Assembly (NCBI GenBank): GCA_946480825.1
Contig: CAMLLG010000012.1
Location: 1-64,000, forward strand
DNA length: 64,000 nt
Direction: 5' to 3'
DNA from: an uncultured Lysobacteraceae bacterium
Lineage (GTDB): Bacteria > Pseudomonadota > Gammaproteobacteria > Xanthomonadales > Xanthomonadaceae
The position numbers and the translations under genes were made by a program. This document shows positions 45,560 through 54,900 of the stretch, in pieces; position 1 is the first letter of the stretch, and each line of letters begins with the position of its first letter. Under the pieces are notes generated by a model, which was not told where the DNA came from, ran no database searches, and saw only the letters and a list, made by a program, of their open reading frames with translations.

Positions 45560-47199
45560 CCGCAGTTGCGTTCGATCTCGTGATTCTGGCTTCGGGCAAT
45601 GCGAGCCGACTTTGGCCGCTGACGCTGGAGACCCCGAAAGTCATGCTCAGCATCTCCGGAAAACCGGGGATCTTCCATATCCTCGAGCAGGTCACGAATC
45701 GTGGTGTGGGCAAGGTCGTGGTCGTTTGCTCTCCCGAGAATGTCAACCGCATCCGGCACGGCCTGCGTCACGCATTCAACGACCAGCGTTTCGATTTCGT
45801 GTTCGCGATCCAGGAGAGCAATCTCGGTCCGGCCGATGCCTTGCAGACCGCGGAGCCGTATCTGGGCGATGCGCCGGTGCTGTTGTGGCTTGGCGACACC
45901 TTGGCCGAGTTTCCGACGCTCGAACCCGAGAGAAACACCATCGTGGCCTCGCGAGTGGAGGATTGCGCGCGATGGTGCATGATCGAAGCGGATGGGCAGG
46001 GAAATGTTCTCGCGCTCCACGACAAGCCGGCGACCAGCGATCTGGATCTGGCTGTGATCGGACAATACTATTTCGCGAATGGCGCCCGGCTGCGCCGTGC
46101 GATCGCGTTTGGCCGCGAGTCGTGGCGGGCGGCCGGACGCGAATTCGAGCTCTCGATGGTTCTCGAAGACTATATCCGCGATGGCGATCTGTCGGTCTCG
46201 ATCACCGACAGTTGGACCGACTACGGCACCATGGAAACATACGGGCGGTGCAAACACTGGATACCCGAGCGTTTCTTCAATCAAATACAGGTCAATGCCA
46301 AGGGGTTGCTGAACAAGAAGAGCGACAACGCCAATATCGTCGAAGAAATGCTCTGGTACAGCTCGATCCCGGAAGACTGCCGGATTCTCGCGCCGCGCAA
46401 GCTGGCCGAGAACCTTTTGGACAATTCCTACGACATCGAGTACATCGATTACAAGACGCTATCGGAATATTTCGTCTTTCATCCGATCCATTCGCAGACA
46501 TGGACCTATGTCGCGGACAGCCTGATCGCCCTGATGAACGAACACTTCTGGGGGCGACCCGTACATATTCCGGATATCATCAAGCGTACGCGGTTGGTCT
46601 ACTACGACAAGACGGTCGAGCGTATCGACGAATACCTGCCGACATTGGGGATCGCTCTGGACGAACCGCTGTACGTCAACGGTCACGAACTCGGGTCGGT
46701 CGACGAGTTGGTGTCGGAATTGAAGGAAATGATTCCGACACTCTACGACAACGCCCAGCAATACGGCTCGGTCATCCACGGCGACCTGGTGTTCTCGAAC
46801 ATCCTGTGCAGCTTCCCGAAGCCGATATTCCGGGTCATCGACCCCAGGGGCACGTTCGGAAAGATCGGCCCGTTCGGCGATTACCGCTACGAACTCGCAA
46901 AGCTGCGTCAGTGTTATCACGGCATGTACGATGCGATCATGCATGGGCTCTTCGATCTGAAGAAGCTGGAGAGGAACCGGTTCGAATTGAACATCTTTCC
47001 GGACAGGAACGAAATCGCCGGCATCTTCGATCGATCGATCGCGCGCAACCTGCCCGTGGACATGCGTGAAATCGAACTGGTGCAGATCCTGCTGTTGTTC
47101 AGCCTGATTCCGTTGCACCACGATCGCGAGAAGGCGATGGCGTATTTCCTCCGCGCTTGCGCGATCCTTCGATCGCATCTCGATCGGGTGACCGCATGA
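45556..47199 (+). CDS. Nucleotidylyltransferase fused to a choline-kinase-fold domain
   Basis: 547 residues. Residues about 1-240 are a sugar-nucleotide-type nucleotidylyltransferase: LASGNASRLWPLTLETPKVML near 11-31 and LGDT for the metal site. Residues about 250-540 are an APH/choline-kinase fold with VIHGDLVFSN (near 405) and VIDPRGTF. Related two-part proteins occur in phosphocholine and phosphonate pathways, where the first part (LicC/PntC type) makes a CMP-activated phosphonate. Here it probably activates a phosphonate with a nucleotide, with the kinase part adding phosphate to the same or a linked molecule. Assignment of the two folds is firm; the substrate is inferred from pepM. Confidence 0.82.
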   Translation: MTAVAFDLVILASGNASRLWPLTLETPKVMLSISGKPGIFHILEQVTNRGVGKVVVVCSPENVNRIRHGLRHAFNDQRFDFVFAIQESNLGPADALQTAEPYLGDAPVLLWLGDTLAEFPTLEPERNTIVASRVEDCARWCMIEADGQGNVLALHDKPATSDLDLAVIGQYYFANGARLRRAIAFGRESWRAAGREFELSMVLEDYIRDGDLSVSITDSWTDYGTMETYGRCKHWIPERFFNQIQVNAKGLLNKKSDNANIVEEMLWYSSIPEDCRILAPRKLAENLLDNSYDIEYIDYKTLSEYFVFHPIHSQTWTYVADSLIALMNEHFWGRPVHIPDIIKRTRLVYYDKTVERIDEYLPTLGIALDEPLYVNGHELGSVDELVSELKEMIPTLYDNAQQYGSVIHGDLVFSNILCSFPKPIFRVIDPRGTFGKIGPFGDYRYELAKLRQCYHGMYDAIMHGLFDLKKLERNRFELNIFPDRNEIAGIFDRSIARNLPVDMREIELVQILLLFSLIPLHHDREKAMAYFLRACAILRSHLDRVTA

Positions 47200-47246
47200 G
47201 CCGTTTCCAATCCGCGCCTGCGACCGTCGCGCGCCCTTCGGCCCCA

Positions 47247-47807
47247 TCAGCCGAAATTGGTGTCGACGCGCTGAATCTCGGTTCCCGGGTAAAGCGATGG
47301 CGCCAGCGCGGAAAAGCGCGCGTAATTGGCGTGCAGGGCGGCGTAGAAATCAGGCGCGAGGTCGGTCGTCGGCTCGTGCCCAAGCAGTCGGCGACGACGT
47401 GCGACGCACGTCGCCGGATCGGCATTCAGCAGCATCAGCCTGCCGACGGGAAGGCTGTTGTCGCCGAAGATGCGCTGTTCGATCTTCCGATAATCGTCGA
47501 CCGCGAGCGTCATGCCCTGCTGCGTCATCCGCATCAGCACGGTCGAGATGCGGCATCGGTCCATGATCACGACGAAGCCGTCCGCAACCAGCGCTGCGGC
47601 CAATCGTTCCTTGTGGGAGGACTGGATGTCGTGCAGCCGATCCGAGTCGCCGCAGTTGTATTCGGCCAGCAGCAATTCGGGCAGCACGACGGCCGGAGCG
47701 GATGCCGGGACTTCGCCGAAAACCCGCGCGCAGAGAGTCGTTTTGCCGCTGCCCGGCGGACCTTCGACGGAAACGGAGAGGATGTGATGCCGGGCCTCGG
47801 TGTGCAT
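47247..47807 (-). CDS. P-loop kinase (thymidylate/nucleoside kinase-like)
   Basis: 186 residues. Walker A motif EGPPGSGKTTL near residues 14-24, a DRCRIST segment in the place of the DRY/DRS motif of nucleoside kinases, and a lid-like RRRRLLGHEP. It is the only gene on the minus strand between 14 and 64 kb, converging with the fusion gene and divergent from the next kinase. I use the ATG at 47807; earlier in-frame sequence runs into the divergent gene. It may phosphorylate a nucleotide or an intermediate. Confidence 0.7.
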   Translation of the reverse strand: MHTEARHHILSVSVEGPPGSGKTTLCARVFGEVPASAPAVVLPELLLAEYNCGDSDRLHDIQSSHKERLAAALVADGFVVIMDRCRISTVLMRMTQQGMTLAVDDYRKIEQRIFGDNSLPVGRLMLLNADPATCVARRRRLLGHEPTTDLAPDFYAALHANYARFSALAPSLYPGTEIQRVDTNFG

Positions 47808-47856
47808 GTCGAAAGGTCGATCGCTGTCGTCTGCGGCGGATGCCGGGAGGCGAACG

Positions 47857-48942
47857 ATGTCCGGCGTTGATTTCGATGTCGCTCGCGCGGTACGCCAACG
47901 TCTGGAATCGTCGTATTTCGAGCGTATCGACGATCTGACTCCCATGCAAGTCGAGAATTGGCACGGCGACCGCCTGTTCCGCTTCGTCGGGGCGGGGCGG
48001 CCATGTCTGGCCCGGCTCATCGCCCAGCCTCGCGTCTACCGGACATCCCCGTGCGTCGTCTACGACGATGCGCTGATGGATGCGCAGTTGGCGGTTTCCG
48101 GGGAATTCGTGCGGCGCGGCCTGCCGCACATGCGGCCGGTTCCGTCGCGGGACGGCGATCGTCTGCGCACGGATGTCGCGCTTGCGAATGGCGTCGCGCG
48201 TCTCGCCGTCTTCGCATGGGCGGAAGGCGAATCGCTCGCCCGTGTCGATGCCGGACAGGCTGCCCAGATCGGGCATTGGCTCGGGCGCGCGCATGCTGCG
48301 TTCGAGTCGGAGCCCTGGCCCGAAGCGGGATTGCCTCGCAGCCATGATGTCGAGGTGCATGCCCACTGGTGCGCCGAGGTCCGCGACATCGCAGGACGCG
48401 AGCGCGGTGCGGCCGAAGCGCTGGGCGATCATCTCGCCGCCTGCGAACGGCATGTGGATAAGATGCGCGCGGACATCGAAGCCCGGCGAATCGTCGTGCA
48501 TGGCGATTTCAACCTGCCCAACGTGCTCTGGATCGATGGCGGCCGCACGCTGGGAACCGTGGTCGACTTCGATCAGATCGGCTTGTCCCGGGCGATCGAG
48601 GATCTCGCCTGGGTGGTGAAGTGGTACGGGTTGCGCGGTTCCGCCGCGGATCCGATCGAGCATCTGACGCCGCTGATCGAGCATTATGCGGCGCAGCGTC
48701 CGATCCCGGCGGAAGAGTGGCGCTGCCTGCCTTCGTTGCTCTGGCTGAGCGGAGGAATGAACTACAACTTCGTGCTCAAGGTATTGCGCGCAATGGAACA
48801 GCCGCGCGCGCATCGGGATGCGTCGCTGCATGCGCTGGCCCAGGATTACCGATCGCGCAGCGAGCGGCTCGAGTCGTTGGGGCGATATCTGGTCGGAAAT
48901 TGCAGCCCGGGCATGCCTGCCGCGGCGCCTGCGTCCATTTGA
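47857..48942 (+). CDS. Second APH-fold phosphotransferase
   Basis: 361 residues. Kinase with the catalytic loop VHGDFNLPNVLW and the metal segment VVDFDQIGLSRAIEDLAW. A strong GGGAGG ribosome site sits six bases before the ATG at 47857. It is distinct from the kinase at the left end (similarity only in the motifs) and from the kinase half of the fusion protein. It starts the plus-strand run that continues to the HPr-kinase-like gene 20 bases on. Homoserine- or hydroxy-compound kinases share this fold, so a hydroxyl of an intermediate or of the product may be its target. Confidence 0.84.
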   Translation: MSGVDFDVARAVRQRLESSYFERIDDLTPMQVENWHGDRLFRFVGAGRPCLARLIAQPRVYRTSPCVVYDDALMDAQLAVSGEFVRRGLPHMRPVPSRDGDRLRTDVALANGVARLAVFAWAEGESLARVDAGQAAQIGHWLGRAHAAFESEPWPEAGLPRSHDVEVHAHWCAEVRDIAGRERGAAEALGDHLAACERHVDKMRADIEARRIVVHGDFNLPNVLWIDGGRTLGTVVDFDQIGLSRAIEDLAWVVKWYGLRGSAADPIEHLTPLIEHYAAQRPIPAEEWRCLPSLLWLSGGMNYNFVLKVLRAMEQPRAHRDASLHALAQDYRSRSERLESLGRYLVGNCSPGMPAAAPASI

Positions 48943-48962
48943 CAGGGAGAGAAAAGGATCCA

Positions 48963-50195
48963 ATGAACGCGCCAGCAGTCGCATCATCGTACGCCGCGGA
49001 AGATCGCGACGATTGCATTTCGTACGCGCTCGCGCCGCGCGATTTCGAATTCAGCGTCAAGGCGACGATCGAAACCATCGAAGCGACCGTGAAGGCCGAT
49101 GGCGCGATCGTGATCGAAAGTTTTCTGGATTACATTCCGACATTATCGTCCGGGACGGATGCGGTTTCCGAAGAATTCTCGATCGAGTACATCTGCGACC
49201 CTGCATTGGAAAGCGCGCTCCGGAGGCGTGTCTCGGACTCGTCGCACGACCTGTTCTGGATCAAGGTCGACGTCTGTTTTCTGCGTCTCTCCGACGGCGA
49301 GCGCACCGTTTACGTTTCGCACATAGACGACATCACGGGGGAAGACTACGCGATCGTGGTCGTCGGGCGTCGTTATCGAGTGGTGTGCGCCGCGCTCACC
49401 GAAAAGATTTCCCGAGTCTCGGTGCGGCTCTTTCGTGAAATCCTGTTGCGCTGCCTGGAGAACGTGGGTGGTTGCTTCGCCCATGCGGCGGCGCTGTGCA
49501 CGCGCGATGGCCTTCGAGGGTTGCTCGTGATCGGCGATTCGGGAGCCGGAAAATCGACGACGGTCTGGCAGTTGTGCCGCACCGGACGCTTCGACTACGT
49601 CAGCAACGACAAGAGCGTCGTCGTGGGCGGCGAACGCACGATCCGCATCGTTTGCTGGCCTCTGGCGGTACGCCTGGGTATGGGCGCGCTGAGCGCTTCG
49701 GGCCGGCTCGACGTCTATCGAAGCAAGGGACAGGTCCGCGAACAGGAAGCGTCCTTGTGGAATCAGCGGGTCGACGCGCTCGACGAGAAGAGATCCAATT
49801 GGGGCAACAAGGTGAAACTGTCGCTGACCCCGCGGGAACTGCATGCCCACGACGGGATCCGCAGTCGCGACGCCTGTCCCTATTCCGCTTTGCTGGTCCC
49901 CAAACTGGCGCTCGGCGACGGCCCGTTGCGGCTTGTCGAGAGCGGGTTCGCATGTCATCGCGACATGGTCCTGCGCAATCTGCTCGAGCCCTACGACGAG
50001 GACATCGGTCGCGGTTGGCTGGGGCTGCGCACCGTGGACGATGCGTTCCTGGAAGCGCGAAAAGCGGATCTCGTCCTCCGGATCGAGGCACGCCCGGTCT
50101 ATGAACTTCGTGGCGATCCGGAGCTTTTCCCCGCCGAAGTGGAACGCATCGCGGACGAGATCGAGGTCCGTTGCCGAGCGCTCACGGAGAGTTGA
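48963..50195 (+). CDS. HPr kinase/phosphorylase-like P-loop protein
   Basis: 410 residues. The C-terminal two thirds carry an HPr-kinase-like P-loop, VIGDSGAGKSTTVW near 189-202, followed by SNDKSVVV. True HprK acts on HPr of the PTS; shorter homologues occur in natural-product clusters, where some phosphorylate a peptide or small molecule. The first ~150 residues are not recognised. AAAAGGA lies just before the ATG at 48963; longer in-frame readings run inside the preceding gene. It is the fifth kinase-type protein in this cluster. Target unknown. Confidence 0.75.
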   Translation: MNAPAVASSYAAEDRDDCISYALAPRDFEFSVKATIETIEATVKADGAIVIESFLDYIPTLSSGTDAVSEEFSIEYICDPALESALRRRVSDSSHDLFWIKVDVCFLRLSDGERTVYVSHIDDITGEDYAIVVVGRRYRVVCAALTEKISRVSVRLFREILLRCLENVGGCFAHAAALCTRDGLRGLLVIGDSGAGKSTTVWQLCRTGRFDYVSNDKSVVVGGERTIRIVCWPLAVRLGMGALSASGRLDVYRSKGQVREQEASLWNQRVDALDEKRSNWGNKVKLSLTPRELHAHDGIRSRDACPYSALLVPKLALGDGPLRLVESGFACHRDMVLRNLLEPYDEDIGRGWLGLRTVDDAFLEARKADLVLRIEARPVYELRGDPELFPAEVERIADEIEVRCRALTES

Positions 50196-50198
50196 AGC

Positions 50199-51839
50199 GT
50201 GCAAGTCGACGTCGAAGAACATTGCGATACGCTGGTGATCGGAGCAGGGTCGTCCGGTTGCGTCGTGGCCGCGCGACTGAGCGAGAAGCCCGACCATCGG
50301 GTGGTGCTTCTGGAAGCCGGTCCTGCATACGCCGAGAACGACAAGCCGGCGCCGCTGCGTTCTGCGCGTGCCGCGGTGGTTCGGGGTTGCCACTGGCCCT
50401 TCGATGCGAGCGTCCATTCCGACAACCCGGCTACGCTCGGTCGGGAAATGAAGCGCGCAGCCGGCGTCTTCGCCGCAGCCAGCGGCAGACTCGGCATGAT
50501 GCGGGCCAGCGTCCAGTCGGTGCTCGCGGGTGGAAATCCCGTTTCCCGCTTTTCCTATCCGATGCCGCGCGTCACGGGCGGCGGTTCGGCGGTGAATGGT
50601 GCGCTCGCGATGGTTCCGCCGGCCGCCGACTTCGAGCGCTGGGCCGCGCCCGGCGATGCGCGGTGGCGCTGGGATGAGATGCGTCGATGGTTCGAGATGC
50701 TTCTCGACGGCAACGGCCGTCCGGTCGTTCCGATCGAGACCACGTCCGCGGACGCATTCACGCCGATCCAGCGCGCCTTTCGCGATGCATGCCGCGCAGA
50801 AGGGTTCCCGGATGCGGACGCCGATGCGCCGGAAGCGATCGGCATCAGCGGTATTCCGCGCAACGTCGAAGGCGAACGTCGCCTGTCGTGCGACGAGTTG
50901 TATCTGCGACCCGCGCTGGGGCGGTCGAACTTCGTCTTCCGCTCGAACGCCACGGTCGAACGGATCCTTTTCGAGAACGACGCGGCGAATGCGGGACAAC
51001 TGCGCGCATGCGGCGTCCTGGTGCGGATCGGGGCGAGCGTCCAGCGCGTGAGCGCGCGCCGTATCGTGCTCTGCGCGGGTGCGATCAATTCGCCGGCCCT
51101 GCTGCAGCGCTCCGGTATCGGGCCCCGCGAGTGGCTCGAAGCCGCCGGTATTCCCGTGCGACTGCATGCGCCCGCCGTCGGCGCGAACCTCGTCGACCAT
51201 CCTGCGGTCTGTCTGTGGGCGGTACCGCACGCAGGTGCCTGTTCGACCGATGAGCCGGTTCATCAGGCGCTTTTGCGCACGGGTGACGATGGCCTGCAGC
51301 TCTACATGCTGGGCGCGACGTCGACCGAACGCTTCCCACCGCTGCGCGAAGTGTCCGCCAGCGACGTCGCGGTCGGCGTGTCGATCATGCTCGGTCGCCC
51401 GCGCTCGCGCGGCCGGGTCGCGGTCAAGAGCGCGGACCCCGACGCCGCTCCGTCGATCGAACTCAATCTGCTCGCCGACGCGGGCGACATGGCGCTGGCC
51501 ATGCGCGGCGCGAGGCTTGCCTGGAGGCTGCTGAAACAGCCGCAGATGCGTGAAAGGATCGACAGAATCGTGATGTGGAACCAGGACGTGGTCGACACGG
51601 ACCGCCAGCTCGAAACTCTCGTGTATACGACGGTACGCAGTTCGATGCACCCGACAGGCACCCTGCGCATGGGGGGCGAGAACGACGCAACGGCCGCGAC
51701 CGATTTCACCGGTGCGCTGCGCGGCGTTTCCGACCTGATCGTCGCCGACGCTTCGATCATGCCGGAAATCACGACCGTACCAACCAACTTGACGTGCATC
51801 GCGATCGCGGAAAGGATCGCGGACGGGTTGCGAACATGA
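50199..51839 (+). CDS. GMC family FAD-dependent oxidoreductase
   Basis: 546 residues. Glucose-methanol-choline oxidoreductase fold. The FAD-binding motif VIGAGSSGCVVAARLSE is at about residues 13-29, with the GMC signature region RVTGGGSAVNGAL and the C-terminal HPTGTLRMGG (near 483). These enzymes oxidise alcohols to aldehydes or ketones. It begins with a GTG four bases after the previous stop, with GGAGAG upstream. A hydroxyl on the phosphonate part or on the peptide-polyketide chain is a plausible substrate. Confidence 0.88.
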   Translation: MQVDVEEHCDTLVIGAGSSGCVVAARLSEKPDHRVVLLEAGPAYAENDKPAPLRSARAAVVRGCHWPFDASVHSDNPATLGREMKRAAGVFAAASGRLGMMRASVQSVLAGGNPVSRFSYPMPRVTGGGSAVNGALAMVPPAADFERWAAPGDARWRWDEMRRWFEMLLDGNGRPVVPIETTSADAFTPIQRAFRDACRAEGFPDADADAPEAIGISGIPRNVEGERRLSCDELYLRPALGRSNFVFRSNATVERILFENDAANAGQLRACGVLVRIGASVQRVSARRIVLCAGAINSPALLQRSGIGPREWLEAAGIPVRLHAPAVGANLVDHPAVCLWAVPHAGACSTDEPVHQALLRTGDDGLQLYMLGATSTERFPPLREVSASDVAVGVSIMLGRPRSRGRVAVKSADPDAAPSIELNLLADAGDMALAMRGARLAWRLLKQPQMRERIDRIVMWNQDVVDTDRQLETLVYTTVRSSMHPTGTLRMGGENDATAATDFTGALRGVSDLIVADASIMPEITTVPTNLTCIAIAERIADGLRT

Positions 51840-51942
51840 AAGAATACGGATCGCAAGGCCTTGTCGGCCGGTGTGCCGGTCATGAATTCGATGCCGGCCG
51901 TGCCGATCGGCTCGAGGCCAAGCATGAGAGAAGGAGATCGAG

Positions 51943-54900
51943 ATGAGCGGCGACATGGCCGACAAGCGCGAACGCCTCGCGGCATTGATCTCGAAGGATC
52001 GGCGAACGCTCGAGAACGCGGCGCGGGCGACGCAGCGCATCGGATCCGGCACGGAGCGGTCCATCGAAGGCGATACGGACGAGCGCCACGCGCCTTTTCC
52101 CCTGACCCGCATCCAGCAGTCGTATCTCATCGGCAGGTCCGGGGATTTCGTGCTGGGCAACGTTTCCACGCACAATTATTTCGAGATCGAACTCGATCGT
52201 CTCGATGTGGCGCGCTTTTCCGACGCCTGGAACGCGTTGATCGGACGCCACGAAATGCTGCGTGCGGTCTTTGCCGAAGACGGTACGCAACGCATCCTGG
52301 AGGACGTGCCGGACTATGCGGTCGCCTTCCACGACTTTTCCGGCGATGGCGCGGCGGGCGAGGACAGGTTGGCGGCCATCCGCGAGCGGATGTCTCACCA
52401 GACCCTGCCGTTCGATCGCTGGCCCTTGTTCGAAGTCGTGGTCGCGCGTCGTGGCGATGGTCGTTTTCGCCTGCATTTCAGCATCGACATGCTTGTCGCC
52501 GATGCGATGAGTACGATGATTCTCATCCGCGATCTGGATGCGCTGTACGCATCGCCGGGCGCGTCTTTGCCGCCGTTGACATACACGTTCCGCACGTACG
52601 TGCAGGCGTTGTATGCGAGCGAGGGAACCGAAGCGCAGGCCCGGGCGCGCGCGTACTGGGAAGATCGCGTGGACGCTCTGCCTCCGGCGCCGGAGCTGCC
52701 GCTGGCGACGACGCCGGAGAATATCCAGCAACCGAGATTCATCCGGCGCGAGCACATGATCGGCGCCGAGCGCTGGGAGCGCAGCCAGAAGCGCGTGCAG
52801 GCAGCGGGCATGACGGCCTCGGCTCTGTTGCTGACGCTCTTCGCCGCGGTTCTGGCGCGTTGGGCCAAAACGTCTCATTTCTGTCTCAATCTGACGCTGC
52901 TCAATCGACCTCCTGTACATCCGCAGATCGGCGATGTGGTCGGCGATTTCACGTCGTTGATCCTGCTCGAGACGAAATTCGATCCGGGCGCGACCTTGCG
53001 GGAAAACATCCGACGCGTGCAGGATCAGCTCTGGCGCGACATGGAGCATCGCGGCTTCGACGGTGTCGACGTACTGCGTCTGCTCAATCGGCGTTACGCC
53101 AGCCAGCAGGCGGTCGCGATGCCGATCGTGTTCACCAGTGCGCTCGGAATGTCGGGCAGTCGGCGAGGCGAGGCCTCGGGCGAGTTCCTCTCGACATTGA
53201 CCCGACTCGGCGACGATGCGAGTTACGGCATCGCGCAGTCGTCGCAGGTCTGGCTCGATCATGTCGTCCGCGAGAGCGCCGGGGCCTTGGGCGTGTCTTG
53301 GGACACGCTCGACGGATTGTTTCCGGACGGCATGCTGGACGACATGTTCGCGGCATACTGCGATCTGCTGGAGGCATTCGCGGACGAACGACTTCCGCTC
53401 GACCGGATTCTGCCATCGGCCCTGCCGCCGCTTCAGGCGGCGCGACGCCTGCACGTCAATGCGACGGCCGCGCCGGTCCCGGAGGGCCTGATCCACGAAC
53501 CCTTCCTCGCGCGCGCGGACGAACATGGCGATCGCATCGCGGTTCGATACCCGGGCGGCTCGCTGAGCTACCGCGCACTGCGCGCGCTCGCCGTCGGTAT
53601 CGCCGATCGACTGGCGAACGCGCGAGCAGGATGCGAGACGCCGATCGCGGTCGTCATGCACAAGGGCTGGGAGCAGGTCGCGGCGGTGCTGGGCATTCTG
53701 TGTCATGGCGGCGCCTATCTTCCGATCGACGCGCAACTGCCGGAAGAACGCATACATCTTCTGCTCGCCCAGGCAGGCGTCGACACGATACTGACGCAGC
53801 CGGACGTCGGGTCGCATCTGCGTTTCCCCGCGGCCGCGACCGTTCTGACGGTCGTTCCGGAGGTGGCGGCTCCCTGCGACGCGCTTCCGCCACCGCCACG
53901 CGCGACGCCGGACGATATCGCCTACGTCATCTTCACCTCGGGCTCCACGGGCATTCCGAAGGGGGTGGTCATCGAACATCGCGGCGCCCTGAACACGATC
54001 GTCGATATCAATCGGCGTTTCGGCGTCGGCCCCGACGATCGCGTGCTCTGCGTGTCGTCGTTGAGCTTCGATCTGTCGGTCTACGACATTTTCGGCGTGC
54101 TCGCGGCGGGCGGGACCCTGGTCGTTCCGGAGGCCGCGCGCGACAAGGACCCGGCGCACTGGCTTGCGCTGGTCGAAGACGAGGGCGTCACGCTGTGGAA
54201 CACGGTGCCGCCCCTGCTGCAACTGCTGGTAGAGCAGGCGGAGCATCGTGACCGGGCCGCCGTCCGGTCGCTCCGCTTGGCGCTGTCGAGCGGCGACTGG
54301 ATGCCGCCGGCCTTGCCCGATCGTTTGTTCGCGCTGCGGCCGGAGATCGAACTGGTCAGCCTCGGCGGCGCGACCGAAGCTTCGATCTGGTCGATCGTCT
54401 ATCCCGTGAAGGAATCGATGGCCGGTCGCCGCAGCGTGCCCTACGGACGACCCCTGGACAATCAGATGTTCCGCGTCCTCGACGATGCGCTGCAGGACCG
54501 GCCCGACTGGGCGACGGGACATCTTCATATCGGCGGCATCGGTCTGGCGCGCGGTTACTGGGGAGACGAGGTCAAGACCGCAGCGAGCTTCTTCGTCCAT
54601 CCCTTGTCGGGCGAACGGCTTTACCGCACCGGAGATCTCGGCCGTTACCTGCCCGACGGCGACATCGAATTTCTCGGGCGCAGCGACAGTCAGGTCAAGA
54701 TCCGCGGCAACCGCGTCGAGTTGGGCGAGATCGAAGCGGTACTGCGCCGCGCCGAGGGTATTCGCGATGCCGTGGTGCTCGCCGACGGCGACAAGTTCGG
54801 ACAGCGTCGGCTGGTGGCGTACGTGGTCCCGGATATCGGTGCCGACGCGGCTCGCGGCAAGACCGTGGACGATGGCCTGCTCACCGATCCGATCGAGCGC

